Positions 17,719-26,551 of a stretch of 64,000 nucleotides of DNA are shown in pieces; within the stretch, counting starts at the first letter, position 1; each line of letters opens with the position of its first letter. The notes below the pieces were generated by a model, which saw nothing but the letters and a program-made list of their open reading frames with translations, had not been told where the DNA came from and ran no database searches. The DNA is taken from assembly GCA_029564465.1 (NCBI GenBank), contig JAKQPY010000062.1:1-64000 (forward strand), in the 5' to 3' direction. The DNA comes from JAGOEF01 sp029564465 (GTDB taxonomy: Bacteria; Bacteroidota; Bacteroidia; Bacteroidales; ML635J-15). The position numbers were made by a program, and so were the translations under genes.

Positions 17719-17742
17719 GATATTTTTCTCCTTTCGTTTAAA

Positions 17743-18633
17743 TTATGCCCTGGGATGGGCTTGTTTATATATCTCTTTTAGTTTTTCGAACGAATTATGT
17801 GTATAAACCTGCGTAGCAGCCAGATTGGCATGCCCCAGCAATTCCTTGATGGCATTCAGATCGGCTCCATTGTTCAGCATATGGGTTGCAAATGTATGCC
17901 TGAGTACATGCGGACTTCGCTTGGTGTTGGTAGAAACCAGCCCCAGATAATAATGCACCTTATGATAAATGAATTTAACATATACCGGCCTGCCTTTGTC
18001 GGTAACAAAAAAAATATCATCGTGCGCAATGGCAAACTTTTCGTCGGTCTTCTTCACTATATATGCCTGTAAAATATTCTTCAGGTAATTATTAAACGGA
18101 ATCATGCGTTCTTTATTTCGCTTACCCAGTACTTTAATCAGCATAGCGCCAAAGTCAATATCTCCATGCTTCAACTGCGCTGCTTCAGAAAGACGCATTC
18201 CGGTGTTATACAACATCTCGATAATTGTCCTGTCTCGGACACCTGCAAAATCATGCGAAAAATAGTCCTCATCATAAAGTTTGCCTGTCTGCGATTGGGT
18301 AAGAAAAACAGGAAGTTTTTTATCGGTTTTTGGAGAACCTATACCCATGCATGGGTTTTTATTAATTTCTCCTTTCCTCAATAAAAACTTATAAAAACTG
18401 CGCAGGCTGGTGAGTTTGCGCTGAACCGAACGCGAAGTAAGGTGATCGTCACCGGCAAGCGAGGCAATCCAGGCGCGGATTTCTCCCCTTGAGGCAGAAC
18501 CAGGGCTGCAGCCCGCAAATTCTATTTCGAGAAATTCCGAAAACTGATATAAATCGTTTCGGTAGGCCGAAATAGTATGCTCTGAGTAACGTTTTTCGAA
18601 TTGAAGATATTTTAAAAAAGACTCGATGTGCAT
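17743..18633 (-). CDS. xerC: Tyrosine recombinase of the XerC/XerD family
   Basis: 296 residues, the usual Xer length. An N-terminal SAM-like DNA-binding domain (residues 1 to about 85) precedes the catalytic domain. All six active-site positions are visible: R147, K171, H242, R245, H268 and nucleophile Y277 in THNS context (Y-T-H). It resolves chromosome dimers at dif together with a partner Xer protein, which is not in this window. Location next to rpsU and hpf, with no integration features around it, supports the housekeeping role over a phage integrase. Confidence 0.88.
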   Translation of the reverse strand: MHIESFLKYLQFEKRYSEHTISAYRNDLYQFSEFLEIEFAGCSPGSASRGEIRAWIASLAGDDHLTSRSVQRKLTSLRSFYKFLLRKGEINKNPCMGIGSPKTDKKLPVFLTQSQTGKLYDEDYFSHDFAGVRDRTIIEMLYNTGMRLSEAAQLKHGDIDFGAMLIKVLGKRNKERMIPFNNYLKNILQAYIVKKTDEKFAIAHDDIFFVTDKGRPVYVKFIYHKVHYYLGLVSTNTKRSPHVLRHTFATHMLNNGADLNAIKELLGHANLAATQVYTHNSFEKLKEIYKQAHPRA

Positions 18634-18661
18634 TGTAAAAATTCAACGTCGATGTATTGTA

Positions 18662-18698
18662 CGAAAAAAGCCTTTGTATTGTTTCAGAAAATACAAAG
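18662..18698 (-). terminator. Intrinsic terminator after rpsU
   Basis: A 9-bp stem CTTTGTATT / AATACAAAG with a nine-base loop, followed on the minus strand by GGC and six T. It lies 26 bases after the rpsU stop, between rpsU and the recombinase, so the latter two genes receive only read-through or have their own start. Confidence 0.7.
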
Positions 18699-18723
18699 AC
18701 CTAAAAACAGTTATAGTTGGGGG

Positions 18724-18915
18724 CTACTGCTCTTCCTGCTGCAATTGCTGAATATAAATTGCTTTCAGTTTTTGCTGACGTTTTTCAACAGAAGGTTTTG
18801 TAAAAGCCTGACGGTAGCGCATTTCTTTAACAACACCGGTTTTTTCGAATTTACGTTTAAAGCGTTTCAAGGCTTTGTCGATGTTTTCACCTTCTTTTAC
18901 GGGTATAATAATCAT
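18724..18915 (-). CDS. rpsU: 30S ribosomal protein S21 (bS21)
   Basis: 63 residues with the family pattern MIIIPVKEGENIDKALKRFKRKFEK and a basic, then Gln-rich tail. In Bacteroidota bS21 helps to hide the 3' end of 16S rRNA and so explains the rarity of Shine-Dalgarno use. The ATG here has no purine-rich ribosome-binding site before it (upstream reads TTAGTTGCAGAT), so the strong-SD self-regulation described for some flavobacterial rpsU genes is not evident. It has its own promoter and terminator. Confidence 0.95.
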   Translation of the reverse strand: MIIIPVKEGENIDKALKRFKRKFEKTGVVKEMRYRQAFTKPSVEKRQQKLKAIYIQQLQQEEQ

Positions 18916-18947
18916 ATCTGCAACTAAGTTTTAATAATATCGGGCTG

Positions 18948-18977
18948 CAAAAATAGAGTTTATTTTCGAAGTTCAAA
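18948..18977 (-). promoter_or_regulatory. Promoter of rpsU
   Basis: On the minus strand TTTG (18977-18974), 18 bases, then TATTTTTG (18955-18948), matching TAnnTTTG. The predicted transcription start lies about 25 bases before the rpsU ATG. Confidence 0.6.
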
Positions 18978-19053
18978 ATATTATTTACGAAAAATAAATT
19001 TAGTCTGTTTTCATTAATACATTGAATCTCATGAATATTTCTTTTCATAATAG

Positions 19054-19061
19054 TATATTTG
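19054..19061 (+). promoter_or_regulatory. Candidate -7 element for glmM
   Basis: TATATTTG, an exact match to TAnnTTTG, 28 bases before the glmM ATG. I see no good -33 TTTG at the right distance, so this is a partial match only. Confidence 0.35.
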
Positions 19062-19089
19062 CGTTGAATTTACATCAATTCATTTATTC

Positions 19090-20481
19090 ATGACATTAAT
19101 TAAATCGATATCTGGCATCAGAGGCACCATCGGCGGCGCCGAGGGGCAAGGTCTTACTCCGGTTGACATTTGCAGGTTTTCGGCAGCTTACAGTTCCTGG
19201 TTACGAACACAGAATGCCAATAAGAAACAGACTATTATTGTTGGGCGTGATGCGCGTATTTCGGGGCCTGTTGTACGCGACTTGGTTTGCAATACACTGC
19301 TGGCAATGGGCAACGATGTTATTGATATCGGACTGGCTACCACCCCAACCACCGAAATGGCTGTTATACTCGAAAAGGCTGATGGAGGAATAATAATCAC
19401 GGCCAGTCACAATCCCCGCAACTGGAATGCGTTGAAACTCCTGAATTCGAATGGGGAATTTCTGAATGCTGAAGAAGGAAGCAAGATACTCGAAATAGCT
19501 GAAAACAGGTTGTACCAGTTTGTGGAAACCGACTTAATCGGGAAACTATATTATATTGAGTCATACGAATTTTTTCACATCCGTGAAATTCTTAAACTTA
19601 AGCTGGTTAACACCGATGCAATTAGAAATGCAGGATTCAGGGTGGCTATCGACTGCGTGAATTCAGTTGGTGGAATTGTGCTGCCAAAGCTTCTTCGGGC
19701 TCTTGGTGTTACCGATATTGTTCCTTTACACTGTCATCCCGACGGCGAGTTTCCACACAACCCGGAACCTTTACCTGAAAACCTGACCGAAATCTCGGAA
19801 AAAGTAAAATCATCGGGTGCCCACGTCGGGTTTGTTGTTGACCCGGATGTTGATCGACTGGCCATTGTTTGTGAAGACGGAAGTATGTTTGGTGAAGAAT
19901 ATACCTTGGTATCGGTAGCTGACTATATAATGAGTCGTACACCCGGTAACACGGTGAGCAATATGTCATCAACACGGGCACTACGCGACATTACCGAAGC
20001 GCAAGGTAATACTTATACAGCTGCAGCAGTAGGCGAAGTCAACGTAGTTGCTGCTATGAAAGCCACTCAGGCAGTTATTGGAGGCGAAGGCAATGGAGGA
20101 ATCATTTACCCCGAACTTCATTATGGCAGGGATGCTCTGGTTGGAATCGCACTGTTTTTGAGTGCTCTTGCCGAAAAAGCCTGCCCAGTAAGCAGCCTGC
20201 GCGATTCTTTCCCAAACTATATTATATCGAAAAATAAAATAGAGCTTACTCCAGATATAAATGTCGATTTGGTTCTCGAAGGCATTTGCAAATTATACAG
20301 CCACGAGAAAATCAACACAACCGATGGCGTTAAAATTGACTTCTCCGATTCATGGGTGCATCTGCGAAAATCGAATACGGAACCGATAATCCGAATTTAT
20401 GCCGAAGCTAATGATGCAATCAAGGCAACAGCAATTTCACAAAAAATAATATCTGAGATTCGACAGATTTGTTCCCGCTAA
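19090..20481 (+). CDS. glmM: Phosphoglucosamine mutase (alpha-D-phosphohexomutase family)
   Basis: 463 residues, a normal length. The phosphoserine loop TASHNP spans 104-109 with S106 as the phosphate carrier. The Mg loop DPDVDR is at 251-256 and the sugar-binding loop GEGNGG at 332-337. The C-terminal phosphate-binding region carries RKSNTEPIIRIYAEA. GlmM converts glucosamine-6-phosphate to glucosamine-1-phosphate for UDP-GlcNAc. The sequence alone does not fully exclude phosphomanno- or phosphoglucomutase activity, but the RKSNTEP end and the GEGNGG loop suit GlmM. Its stop overlaps the stop of the convergent BNR gene by a few bases. Confidence 0.85.
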   Translation: MTLIKSISGIRGTIGGAEGQGLTPVDICRFSAAYSSWLRTQNANKKQTIIVGRDARISGPVVRDLVCNTLLAMGNDVIDIGLATTPTTEMAVILEKADGGIIITASHNPRNWNALKLLNSNGEFLNAEEGSKILEIAENRLYQFVETDLIGKLYYIESYEFFHIREILKLKLVNTDAIRNAGFRVAIDCVNSVGGIVLPKLLRALGVTDIVPLHCHPDGEFPHNPEPLPENLTEISEKVKSSGAHVGFVVDPDVDRLAIVCEDGSMFGEEYTLVSVADYIMSRTPGNTVSNMSSTRALRDITEAQGNTYTAAAVGEVNVVAAMKATQAVIGGEGNGGIIYPELHYGRDALVGIALFLSALAEKACPVSSLRDSFPNYIISKNKIELTPDINVDLVLEGICKLYSHEKINTTDGVKIDFSDSWVHLRKSNTEPIIRIYAEANDAIKATAISQKIISEIRQICSR

Positions 20482-21473
20482 ACCTGCCTGCGTCGGTATA
20501 GCACATAGCAGTTCCCGTTGTCGGAAGCAATCCATACTTCACCCGAAGGTGTCATGCAAATGCTGTTCAGATTCTCGCTTCCAAACACATCGACCGACAG
20601 CCAGGTAAGCCCTTTGTCACGACTTACAAACAGGGATCCGGATTCACCGCAAATATATGCGTCGGTTTCCGAAAAGTACAAATCACGTAAACTGGATTCA
20701 CCAAAATCAAGCATTTGATTCCAGGAACTTCCGTCATCATCGGAATACAGTAGTTTTCCATAGCGACCCAATACCCAGAGTCTAGCATCAAAATACTCAA
20801 GGTCGTAAAAGTATTCGTTATTCAAATCCAGATAATTATAGGTATAACCACCGTCTTCGGTTTTCAACACAACGCCATAACCGGCAAAGTAACCGACCTC
20901 TTCTGAAATAAAAACCACATCCCGCATTTCGTTGTCGAACCACTGATGATACCAGGAACTGTGCCCCGGGCGACTAAAGGAAGACAAACCCTTGTAATAG
21001 TTTTCACCCCCTGCGGCAAAGATTCTGGTGGAGTCGAAAACATAAAGATTATTGTAGGGTACAATATATTCTTCGAAGGGGAAATTGGGTAATCCATATT
21101 CGCTCCAGGTCAAACCGCCATCGCTGGTTTTCAGTATTAATAAACTGTCGCCGCATGCAAATCCGCAAGTAGGGCTGCAAAAGTAAATGTCGTTAATACT
21201 GTAGTGCTGATTCGAATAACTCTTTACCCAGGATTCTCCCCCGTCTGTGGTACGGAAAATAGCACCATATTCGTTTTTGGTTCCACCGGCTGCAATAATC
21301 ACACTATCGCTCAGTGCAACAATTTTGTCAATATTAAACCTTTCGGGTAAGCTTATATGGGTTACCGCCGGCAATACCTGCACAGGTTGAATTTTTCTAC
21401 AGGAATAAAAAACTGAAATAACTACCACAATAGCAATAATAATACAATATCGCGGGATCAGAGTTACTCTCAT
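20478..21473 (-). CDS. Lipoprotein with BNR / YCF48-like beta-propeller repeats
   Basis: About 331 residues from the ATG at 21473, two bases after the stop of the upstream nuclease; the longer frame opens with TTG and lacks support. The N terminus is a membrane segment ending in VFYSC, a lipobox, with C25 as the lipidated residue. At least five repeats carry the BNR motif: FRTTDGGESW, LKTSDGGLTW, LKTEDGGYTY, YSDDDGSSW and VSRDKGLTW. The expected product is an extracytoplasmic six- or seven-bladed propeller. The ligand is unknown. It is the last gene of a three-gene unit with two secreted or membrane-bound phosphodiesterase-type enzymes. Confidence 0.8.
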   Translation of the reverse strand: MRVTLIPRYCIIIAIVVVISVFYSCRKIQPVQVLPAVTHISLPERFNIDKIVALSDSVIIAAGGTKNEYGAIFRTTDGGESWVKSYSNQHYSINDIYFCSPTCGFACGDSLLILKTSDGGLTWSEYGLPNFPFEEYIVPYNNLYVFDSTRIFAAGGENYYKGLSSFSRPGHSSWYHQWFDNEMRDVVFISEEVGYFAGYGVVLKTEDGGYTYNYLDLNNEYFYDLEYFDARLWVLGRYGKLLYSDDDGSSWNQMLDFGESSLRDLYFSETDAYICGESGSLFVSRDKGLTWLSVDVFGSENLNSICMTPSGEVWIASDNGNCYVLYRRRQV

Positions 21474-21475
21474 AA

Positions 21476-22228
21476 TTACTCGGGTTTGATGAGTTGCCAA
21501 AAACCATAGTCGAGTTCTGATTCTGAAATATTTTCCAGATCATCATCAAGTAGGTAAAACAGGTTTAACTGAAGTAAGTTTTCGAGGCTGTCGACACTAA
21601 CCGCATATTTGGAATAGGTGTTTCCCAAACCCTCTGCATTCGGGATAATAAATCCGGCGGTTTTACAAATGGTATCGTTGCATACCAGCACAGCTTTAAA
21701 ATAAAATTCGGGCACTGAAACCTTGTTTTCGCCAATATAGGGCAAACCATCGCGTAACACCGGGCCCGTAATCACAAAAACCCTTTCGTATTGTTCAACC
21801 CATTTACGGACTTTAAACTCAAGCCCCCTCCAGATACCCCTGTTAAAACCAGGAAGTTGCGGAGACACATTACTCAAATAGAAGCTTTCCTGCTGTGCAA
21901 TCGGATCAAATGCCATATCGCGCGATGGAGCCAAATGTCCCTTATCGTAACCGGAACCTGCATAATCGTCATTATCGGCCGAAATGGTCGAAATCAGCGG
22001 ATCTGTCCTGAACGAAGTAGCTCTTTCGGCTGTAAGGGGCAATTCGTTTATTGTAAATTCATAAGCAACCCAGCGTGCCTGTTCGTGTGGCTCGCTGTAT
22101 TGTAAACAATAATGTGTATGACAAATAACTGTATCAACCGACGAAGTTTCGGGCATTTCGTAATGCTTAACCTGTTCGCCGCCGGAAGCAAATAAAATAA
22201 GAAAGTAAATGAAGGCAGTCCAAACCAT
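21476..22228 (-). CDS. Secreted DNA/RNA non-specific endonuclease (NUC1/EndoG type)
   Basis: 250 residues with an N-terminal signal peptide (MVWTAFIYFLILFASGG). The beta-beta-alpha-metal active site is clear: DKGHLAPSRDM has the general base H98, and SNVSPQ gives the metal ligand N120. FNRGIWRGLE (N129 to E137) completes the site. The family motif is usually DRGH, so the Arg to Lys change is a conservative variant. It should degrade DNA and RNA outside the cytoplasm. It starts one base after the EEP gene upstream, so the two are co-transcribed. Confidence 0.88.
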   Translation of the reverse strand: MVWTAFIYFLILFASGGEQVKHYEMPETSSVDTVICHTHYCLQYSEPHEQARWVAYEFTINELPLTAERATSFRTDPLISTISADNDDYAGSGYDKGHLAPSRDMAFDPIAQQESFYLSNVSPQLPGFNRGIWRGLEFKVRKWVEQYERVFVITGPVLRDGLPYIGENKVSVPEFYFKAVLVCNDTICKTAGFIIPNAEGLGNTYSKYAVSVDSLENLLQLNLFYLLDDDLENISESELDYGFWQLIKPE

Positions 22229-22229
22229 A

Positions 22230-23327
22230 CTATTTTTTCCTTCCTAATGTAACCACAACCGGGTAGTGATCGGAATAGTCCTGTTCACAAACATCGTGCC
22301 CGGTACAAACCAGGTCTTTGCTAAACAACACATAGTCGATTCGCTGCTTAATACCCGAATACTTCCATGTATTCCCAAAACCACGGCCCTGTGCCGAAAA
22401 CGAATCACGCAAGCCTTTAGAGATAATCCGGTAAGAATACGAAAAAGGAATATCGTTGAAATCGCCACAGACAACAATACTATAATGACAGCTATCGATA
22501 TGTTCCCGAAGAATTTTGGCCTGTTCACTGCGCTTACGCGAGGCCTTCAACACCTTCTTTATAATGCTTTTGTATGGTCTCATGTCGCTTTCGGGCATCA
22601 TATCGTTTTCAAATTCCTGCAGGTCAGCATAATTCTCCTCATCAAAATACAGCGATTGCAGGTGACAATTGTAAATCCTTATGGTATCACCTTCCAAAAT
22701 CACATCGGTAAAAATGAACAGGTTATTGGTTTTTTTAAATTCCACGGTTCCTTTGTTGACAATGGGAAACTTGCTGAATGTAGCAATACCGAAATTCTGT
22801 TTTCGTTTGGCAGAAGTAGCCGAAAATGCCTGATAATAGTGCTTTGTTCCCAGAATACGGGTAAGCGAATCGGTAGTGGGGAAATAGGAGCCGGGAGCGT
22901 AGAAATACTCCTGAAAGCAGGCTACATCCGGCTTCTCAGACTCTAAAAAACGAAATATTTCATTCTTAATTTTATCATTATTCTCCCAGTTGTATAACCC
23001 AAACAGATGAACATTGTAGGTAATTATTTTAAACTCACCTTCGCATTCAGGGGTTGCACTGAAAAAATTGCGGATTGGTATTAGTGCATTGATATGAGCA
23101 AGACCAACTATTACCAGTGGGATGGCAAACCATAGAAATTTGCGCTTCAGTAAAGCCCAGACCAGCACGAATAAAACATTCAGTAATAAAATCAGTGGAA
23201 ACACATACCCCAACGGGACAAACCACACACACCGCGACGGATCAATATATACACCTATATATAATGCAAGCAACGGGAGTGCCACAACAATATGAAGAAT
23301 CAGTAATAACCTAACAAGTAACTTCAT
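22230..23327 (-). CDS. Membrane-anchored endonuclease/exonuclease/phosphatase (EEP) family protein
   Basis: 365 residues. Three N-terminal membrane helices (about 5-27, 36-58 and 62-84) are followed by an EEP domain from about residue 100. Active-site motifs are present: ITYNVHLFG, the metal Glu in CFQEYF, NCHLQS, CGDFNDIP and the terminal SDHYPVVV. The domain cleaves phosphodiester bonds; the substrate may be nucleic acid, a phospholipid or another phosphoester. The topology places it outside the inner membrane. It is the first gene of the unit with the secreted nuclease. Confidence 0.85.
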   Translation of the reverse strand: MKLLVRLLLILHIVVALPLLALYIGVYIDPSRCVWFVPLGYVFPLILLLNVLFVLVWALLKRKFLWFAIPLVIVGLAHINALIPIRNFFSATPECEGEFKIITYNVHLFGLYNWENNDKIKNEIFRFLESEKPDVACFQEYFYAPGSYFPTTDSLTRILGTKHYYQAFSATSAKRKQNFGIATFSKFPIVNKGTVEFKKTNNLFIFTDVILEGDTIRIYNCHLQSLYFDEENYADLQEFENDMMPESDMRPYKSIIKKVLKASRKRSEQAKILREHIDSCHYSIVVCGDFNDIPFSYSYRIISKGLRDSFSAQGRGFGNTWKYSGIKQRIDYVLFSKDLVCTGHDVCEQDYSDHYPVVVTLGRKK

Positions 23328-23343
23328 AAAACAGTTTTCGGAA

Positions 23344-23351
23344 CAAAAATA
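23344..23351 (-). promoter_or_regulatory. Candidate -7 element for the EEP-nuclease-BNR operon
   Basis: On the minus strand TATTTTTG, a match to TAnnTTTG, 17 bases before the EEP start codon. No -33 element at a proper distance was found. Confidence 0.3.
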
Positions 23352-23471
23352 CAGAATTAAAACAATACAGAATATACGATATCAAGATGTTTTCAATAAC
23401 GAGATGTAAGTTTATAATCGGTTCAAAATAAATTGGCAAAAAAATTGATAAATGCTTGTTTCCTTTTAAAA

Positions 23472-23503
23472 TTGGTGAGGGGTTTTAATTTTTATTAATT
23501 TTG
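23472..23503 (+). promoter_or_regulatory. Promoter of the cyclophilin gene
   Basis: TTG at 23472-23474, 21 bases, then TAATTTTG at 23496-23503, an exact -7 match. The ATG is 20 bases downstream. Confidence 0.55.
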
Positions 23504-23523
23504 TCAAATAAATTCTGAATGTT

Positions 23524-24192
23524 ATGAAAAATTTCATGAAAATCGTTGTTGCAGCTCTTCTGCTGTCATTTGTTTCGATGCAGGTTTTTTCACAAACTAC
23601 CAAGGTGTTGATAAAGACAAGTATGGGTGATATTACAGTGGTGTTGTATGATGACACGCCGAAGCATCGTGATAATTTCATTAAGCTAGTAACTGACTCG
23701 TATTATGATGGCGTGTTGTTTCACCGGGTCATCAAGCAGTTCATGATTCAGGCAGGTGACCCCGATTCTAAAAATGCAAAACCGGGACAAATGTTGGGCA
23801 ATGGTGGCCCCGATTACACCATCGAAGCTGAGTTCAACCCGAAATACTTTCATAAAAAGGGTGCATTGGCTGCAGCTCGTACCGGCGATAATGTAAACCC
23901 ACAAAAACGCAGCAGCGGAAGTCAGTTTTACATTGTTCAGGGTCAGGTTCTCACCGATATGCAAATCGACAGTTACGAAAAAAAGATGGGCGTTTCTTTT
24001 AGCAAGGAGCAACGCGATGCATACTGCACTGTGGGTGGTGCCCCGCATCTCGATGGTGCATATACTGTTTTTGGCGAAGTGGTTTCCGGAATGGATGTAA
24101 TTGATAAAATTGCTGCTGTTGCAACCAATCAGGCCAACAGACCACTGGAAGATGTAAAGGTAATTTCGATGACCATTATTAAAGATAATTAA
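23524..24192 (+). CDS. Secreted peptidyl-prolyl cis-trans isomerase, cyclophilin type
   Basis: 222 residues. A signal peptide (residues 1 to about 24, ending VFSQ) precedes a cyclophilin domain with the core motifs FHRVIKQFMIQAGDP, the GSQFYIV strand and VFGEVVSGMDVIDKI. An insertion between GSQFYIVQGQ and the HLDGAYTVFG segment (about 30 residues, including MGVSFSKEQRDAYC) is typical of the Bacteroidota periplasmic forms. It should speed proline isomerisation in exported proteins. Confidence 0.9.
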   Translation: MKNFMKIVVAALLLSFVSMQVFSQTTKVLIKTSMGDITVVLYDDTPKHRDNFIKLVTDSYYDGVLFHRVIKQFMIQAGDPDSKNAKPGQMLGNGGPDYTIEAEFNPKYFHKKGALAAARTGDNVNPQKRSSGSQFYIVQGQVLTDMQIDSYEKKMGVSFSKEQRDAYCTVGGAPHLDGAYTVFGEVVSGMDVIDKIAAVATNQANRPLEDVKVISMTIIKDN

Positions 24193-24214
24193 ACCTTAAA
24201 ATACAAATACAATT

Positions 24215-24499
24215 ATGGCAAGCAAAAAAGACCTGAAGCAGGACATCAACCGCCTGGTAAACGAACTCGTAGCCGATTGCCTTCAATATATGAAATCGCA
24301 TCCCGGCAAATCGGAATCCGAAATTGCCGGCATTATCAGCGAAGCACTGAAATTAAGAAAAGACCTGATACATACCATCAATCACATTGATGCATCCGAC
24401 GAAGGGAAATCAGTGAAAAGTCAATACAATACTGCCATCTGCCTGTTAATCGAAAAAGTTGATGCAGGCTATAAATCGCTGAGCAAACTGGCGCATTGA
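24215..24499 (+). CDS. Conserved small helical protein of unknown function
   Basis: 94 residues, predicted almost entirely helical, with no signal peptide or membrane helix. The middle segment SEIAGIISEALKLRKDLIHTINH looks like an amphipathic helix. I do not recognise a characterised domain. It lies 22 bases after the cyclophilin gene and its TGA overlaps the ATG of the metallopeptidase (TGATG), so translation is probably coupled. Confidence 0.75.
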   Translation: MASKKDLKQDINRLVNELVADCLQYMKSHPGKSESEIAGIISEALKLRKDLIHTINHIDASDEGKSVKSQYNTAICLLIEKVDAGYKSLSKLAH

Positions 24500-25218
24500 T
24501 GCAGAAAATTTTTGTTTTTGACGACATCGGTAAAGTAGTAATCACAAAAAAGAGCGGCCTGAGGTCGCTGCGTTTACATGTACATCCGGCTAAAGGTGTT
24601 ACTATGAGTATACCCTGGCATGTGGGATTTAATGAAGCGCTTACATTTCTTGATTCGAAAAAAAGCTGGGTTGTAAACAAGTTAAACAACTTTGAAAATC
24701 AACAATTTAAGGATTTTTTTGTAGGAGATGGATATACTTTTTCGAATGTGATGATTCAAATAGATTATCGAAATACGAAAAAGCTAAGTGCAAAATATAC
24801 TGAAAATAAATTGCTGATAGTCTTGCCCGAAAACACAGATTACAAATCGGAACAAATTCAGGCTTTTATTAAGAAAGCCTGCGCAATGGCATTAAAAAAT
24901 AAGGCAACCGGAGTTTTGCCCGATAAAGTAACCATCGCTGCACAAAAGCATGGATTCCGGCATGGAAATATCCGCATTGGGAACAGTCGCACACGCTGGG
25001 GAAGCTGCCGAAGCGACAACCGCATTACGTTTTCGTGCTTTCTGATGTTGTTGCCCGAGGAATTGATTGATTTTGTGATTATTCACGAGTTATGCCATAC
25101 CGTTCATAAAAATCACGGCGACTCGTTTCATCAATTGGTCAACACCCTTTGCTCGGGACGTGAAAAAGAACTTTCGAAAAAACTGAAGGAAGCGCGACAC
25201 CCACTGATGCAAGCTTAA
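24499..25218 (+). CDS. YgjP/SprT-like metallopeptidase (DUF45)
   Basis: 239 residues from the ATG at 24499; the in-frame TTG just before it is unlikely. The zinc site is complete: HELCH at 196-200, with a third histidine in KNHGD (H206). Upstream lies the family motif NSRTRWGSCRSDNRITFS. The N-terminal half is a beta-rich DUF45 region (RLHVHPAKGVTMSIP). Members are cytoplasmic putative zinc peptidases with no well-established substrate. The gene overlaps the small helical protein before it and lies 14 bases before miaB. Confidence 0.85.
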   Translation: MQKIFVFDDIGKVVITKKSGLRSLRLHVHPAKGVTMSIPWHVGFNEALTFLDSKKSWVVNKLNNFENQQFKDFFVGDGYTFSNVMIQIDYRNTKKLSAKYTENKLLIVLPENTDYKSEQIQAFIKKACAMALKNKATGVLPDKVTIAAQKHGFRHGNIRIGNSRTRWGSCRSDNRITFSCFLMLLPEELIDFVIIHELCHTVHKNHGDSFHQLVNTLCSGREKELSKKLKEARHPLMQA

Positions 25219-25232
25219 GCAACCTAACATTT

Positions 25233-26543
25233 ATGAATAAAAAAGTATATATCGAAACATACGGTTGTCAGATGAATGTTGCCGACAGTGAAACTGTGGC
25301 ATCGATTATGGCCGGACAACAATATGAATATTGCGATAACATTACCGATGCCGATATAATTCTGATTAATACCTGCTCGGTGCGTGACCATGCTGAGCAA
25401 AGAATCTGGAACCGGCTCGATCACATAAAAGGACTAAAGCGTAAGAAAAAACATCTGATAACCGGCATTATGGGGTGCATGGCCCAACGCATTGGGGACA
25501 AATTGCTGGAGCACACAGCCGTTAACTTTGTGGCCGGCCCCGATGCGTATAAGAAAATTCCATTGTTGGTTGAACAGGCAACCGAAGGATTAAAACAAGG
25601 AGATACTGAATTCGACCCTGAAGAAACCTATCACGACATTATTCCAAAGCGCGCAACCGGCAACCAAATAACCGGATTTATCAGTATCACCAGGGGATGC
25701 AACAATTTTTGCAGTTACTGTATTGTGCCTTACACCCGAGGAAGAGAACGAAGCCGCGATATTACCGATATACTTAACGAAGTCAGCGATTTACAAAAAA
25801 ACGGGTTTAAGGAAATTTGTCTGTTGGGGCAAAACGTAAATAGTTATTCCTCAGGTGACGACGGTTTTCCGGAACTGATTGACCGGATTGCCCTGTTTGC
25901 TCCCGAAATGCGTATCAGATTTACTACTTCGCATCCAAAAGATCTGAGCGACGATTTGCTTAAGGCGATGGCACGGCATCGCAACGTATGCAATCACATT
26001 CACCTTCCGGTTCAATCAGGCAGTAATATTATTTTAAAAAAAATGAACCGGGCTTATACACGCGAGTGGTATCTTTCGCGTATTGAGGCTATCAGGGCCT
26101 ACTTACCGGGCTGCGGAATCAGCACAGATGTTTTTTGCGGTTTCTGTGGTGAAACCGAAGAGGACTTTGAACAAACATTGTCAATAATGCAACAGTCAGC
26201 CTTCGATTCGGCTTTTATGTTTAAATATTCCGAACGACCGGGTACCCATGCCGCAAAACATTATGCAGACGATGTTCCTGAAAATGTTAAAATTATCCGT
26301 CTCAACCGAATGATAGCACTACAAAACAAACTTTCGCTGCAAAGCAACCGCAATGATGTCGGGAAAGTATTCGAGGTGTTGGCCGAGAATTATTCGAAGC
26401 GATCGAAAGAACATCTAAACGGCAGAACCGAAACCAACAAAACCGTGGTGTTTCCAAAAGAAAATTATGGCCCCGGCGATATAGTACGTGTTCAAATTAC
26501 CGAAGCATCTTCGGCAACATTAAAAGGCAATATCATTCAATAA
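25233..26543 (+). CDS. miaB: tRNA-2-methylthio-N6-dimethylallyladenosine synthase MiaB
   Basis: 436 residues. The N-terminal UPF0004 domain has the three auxiliary-cluster cysteines C12, C48 and C82. The radical SAM cluster motif is C156, C160 and C163 in RGCNNFCSYCIVPYTRGRE. A C-terminal TRAM domain ends the protein. The enzyme adds the methylthio group to i6A37 of tRNAs reading UNN codons. TRGRERSR favours MiaB over RimO or MtaB. Confidence 0.94.
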   Translation: MNKKVYIETYGCQMNVADSETVASIMAGQQYEYCDNITDADIILINTCSVRDHAEQRIWNRLDHIKGLKRKKKHLITGIMGCMAQRIGDKLLEHTAVNFVAGPDAYKKIPLLVEQATEGLKQGDTEFDPEETYHDIIPKRATGNQITGFISITRGCNNFCSYCIVPYTRGRERSRDITDILNEVSDLQKNGFKEICLLGQNVNSYSSGDDGFPELIDRIALFAPEMRIRFTTSHPKDLSDDLLKAMARHRNVCNHIHLPVQSGSNIILKKMNRAYTREWYLSRIEAIRAYLPGCGISTDVFCGFCGETEEDFEQTLSIMQQSAFDSAFMFKYSERPGTHAAKHYADDVPENVKIIRLNRMIALQNKLSLQSNRNDVGKVFEVLAENYSKRSKEHLNGRTETNKTVVFPKENYGPGDIVRVQITEASSATLKGNIIQ

Positions 26544-26551
26544 ATACCGAT

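Noticed and set aside
17743..18633. Recombinase as a sign of a phage or integrative element
   Set aside because: Length and active-site residues fit XerC/D, neighbours are rpsU and hpf, and no attachment repeats or cargo genes are present.
24496..24498. TTG start of the DUF45 metallopeptidase
   Set aside because: It adds only one residue before an ATG that overlaps the upstream stop as TGATG, the typical coupled start.
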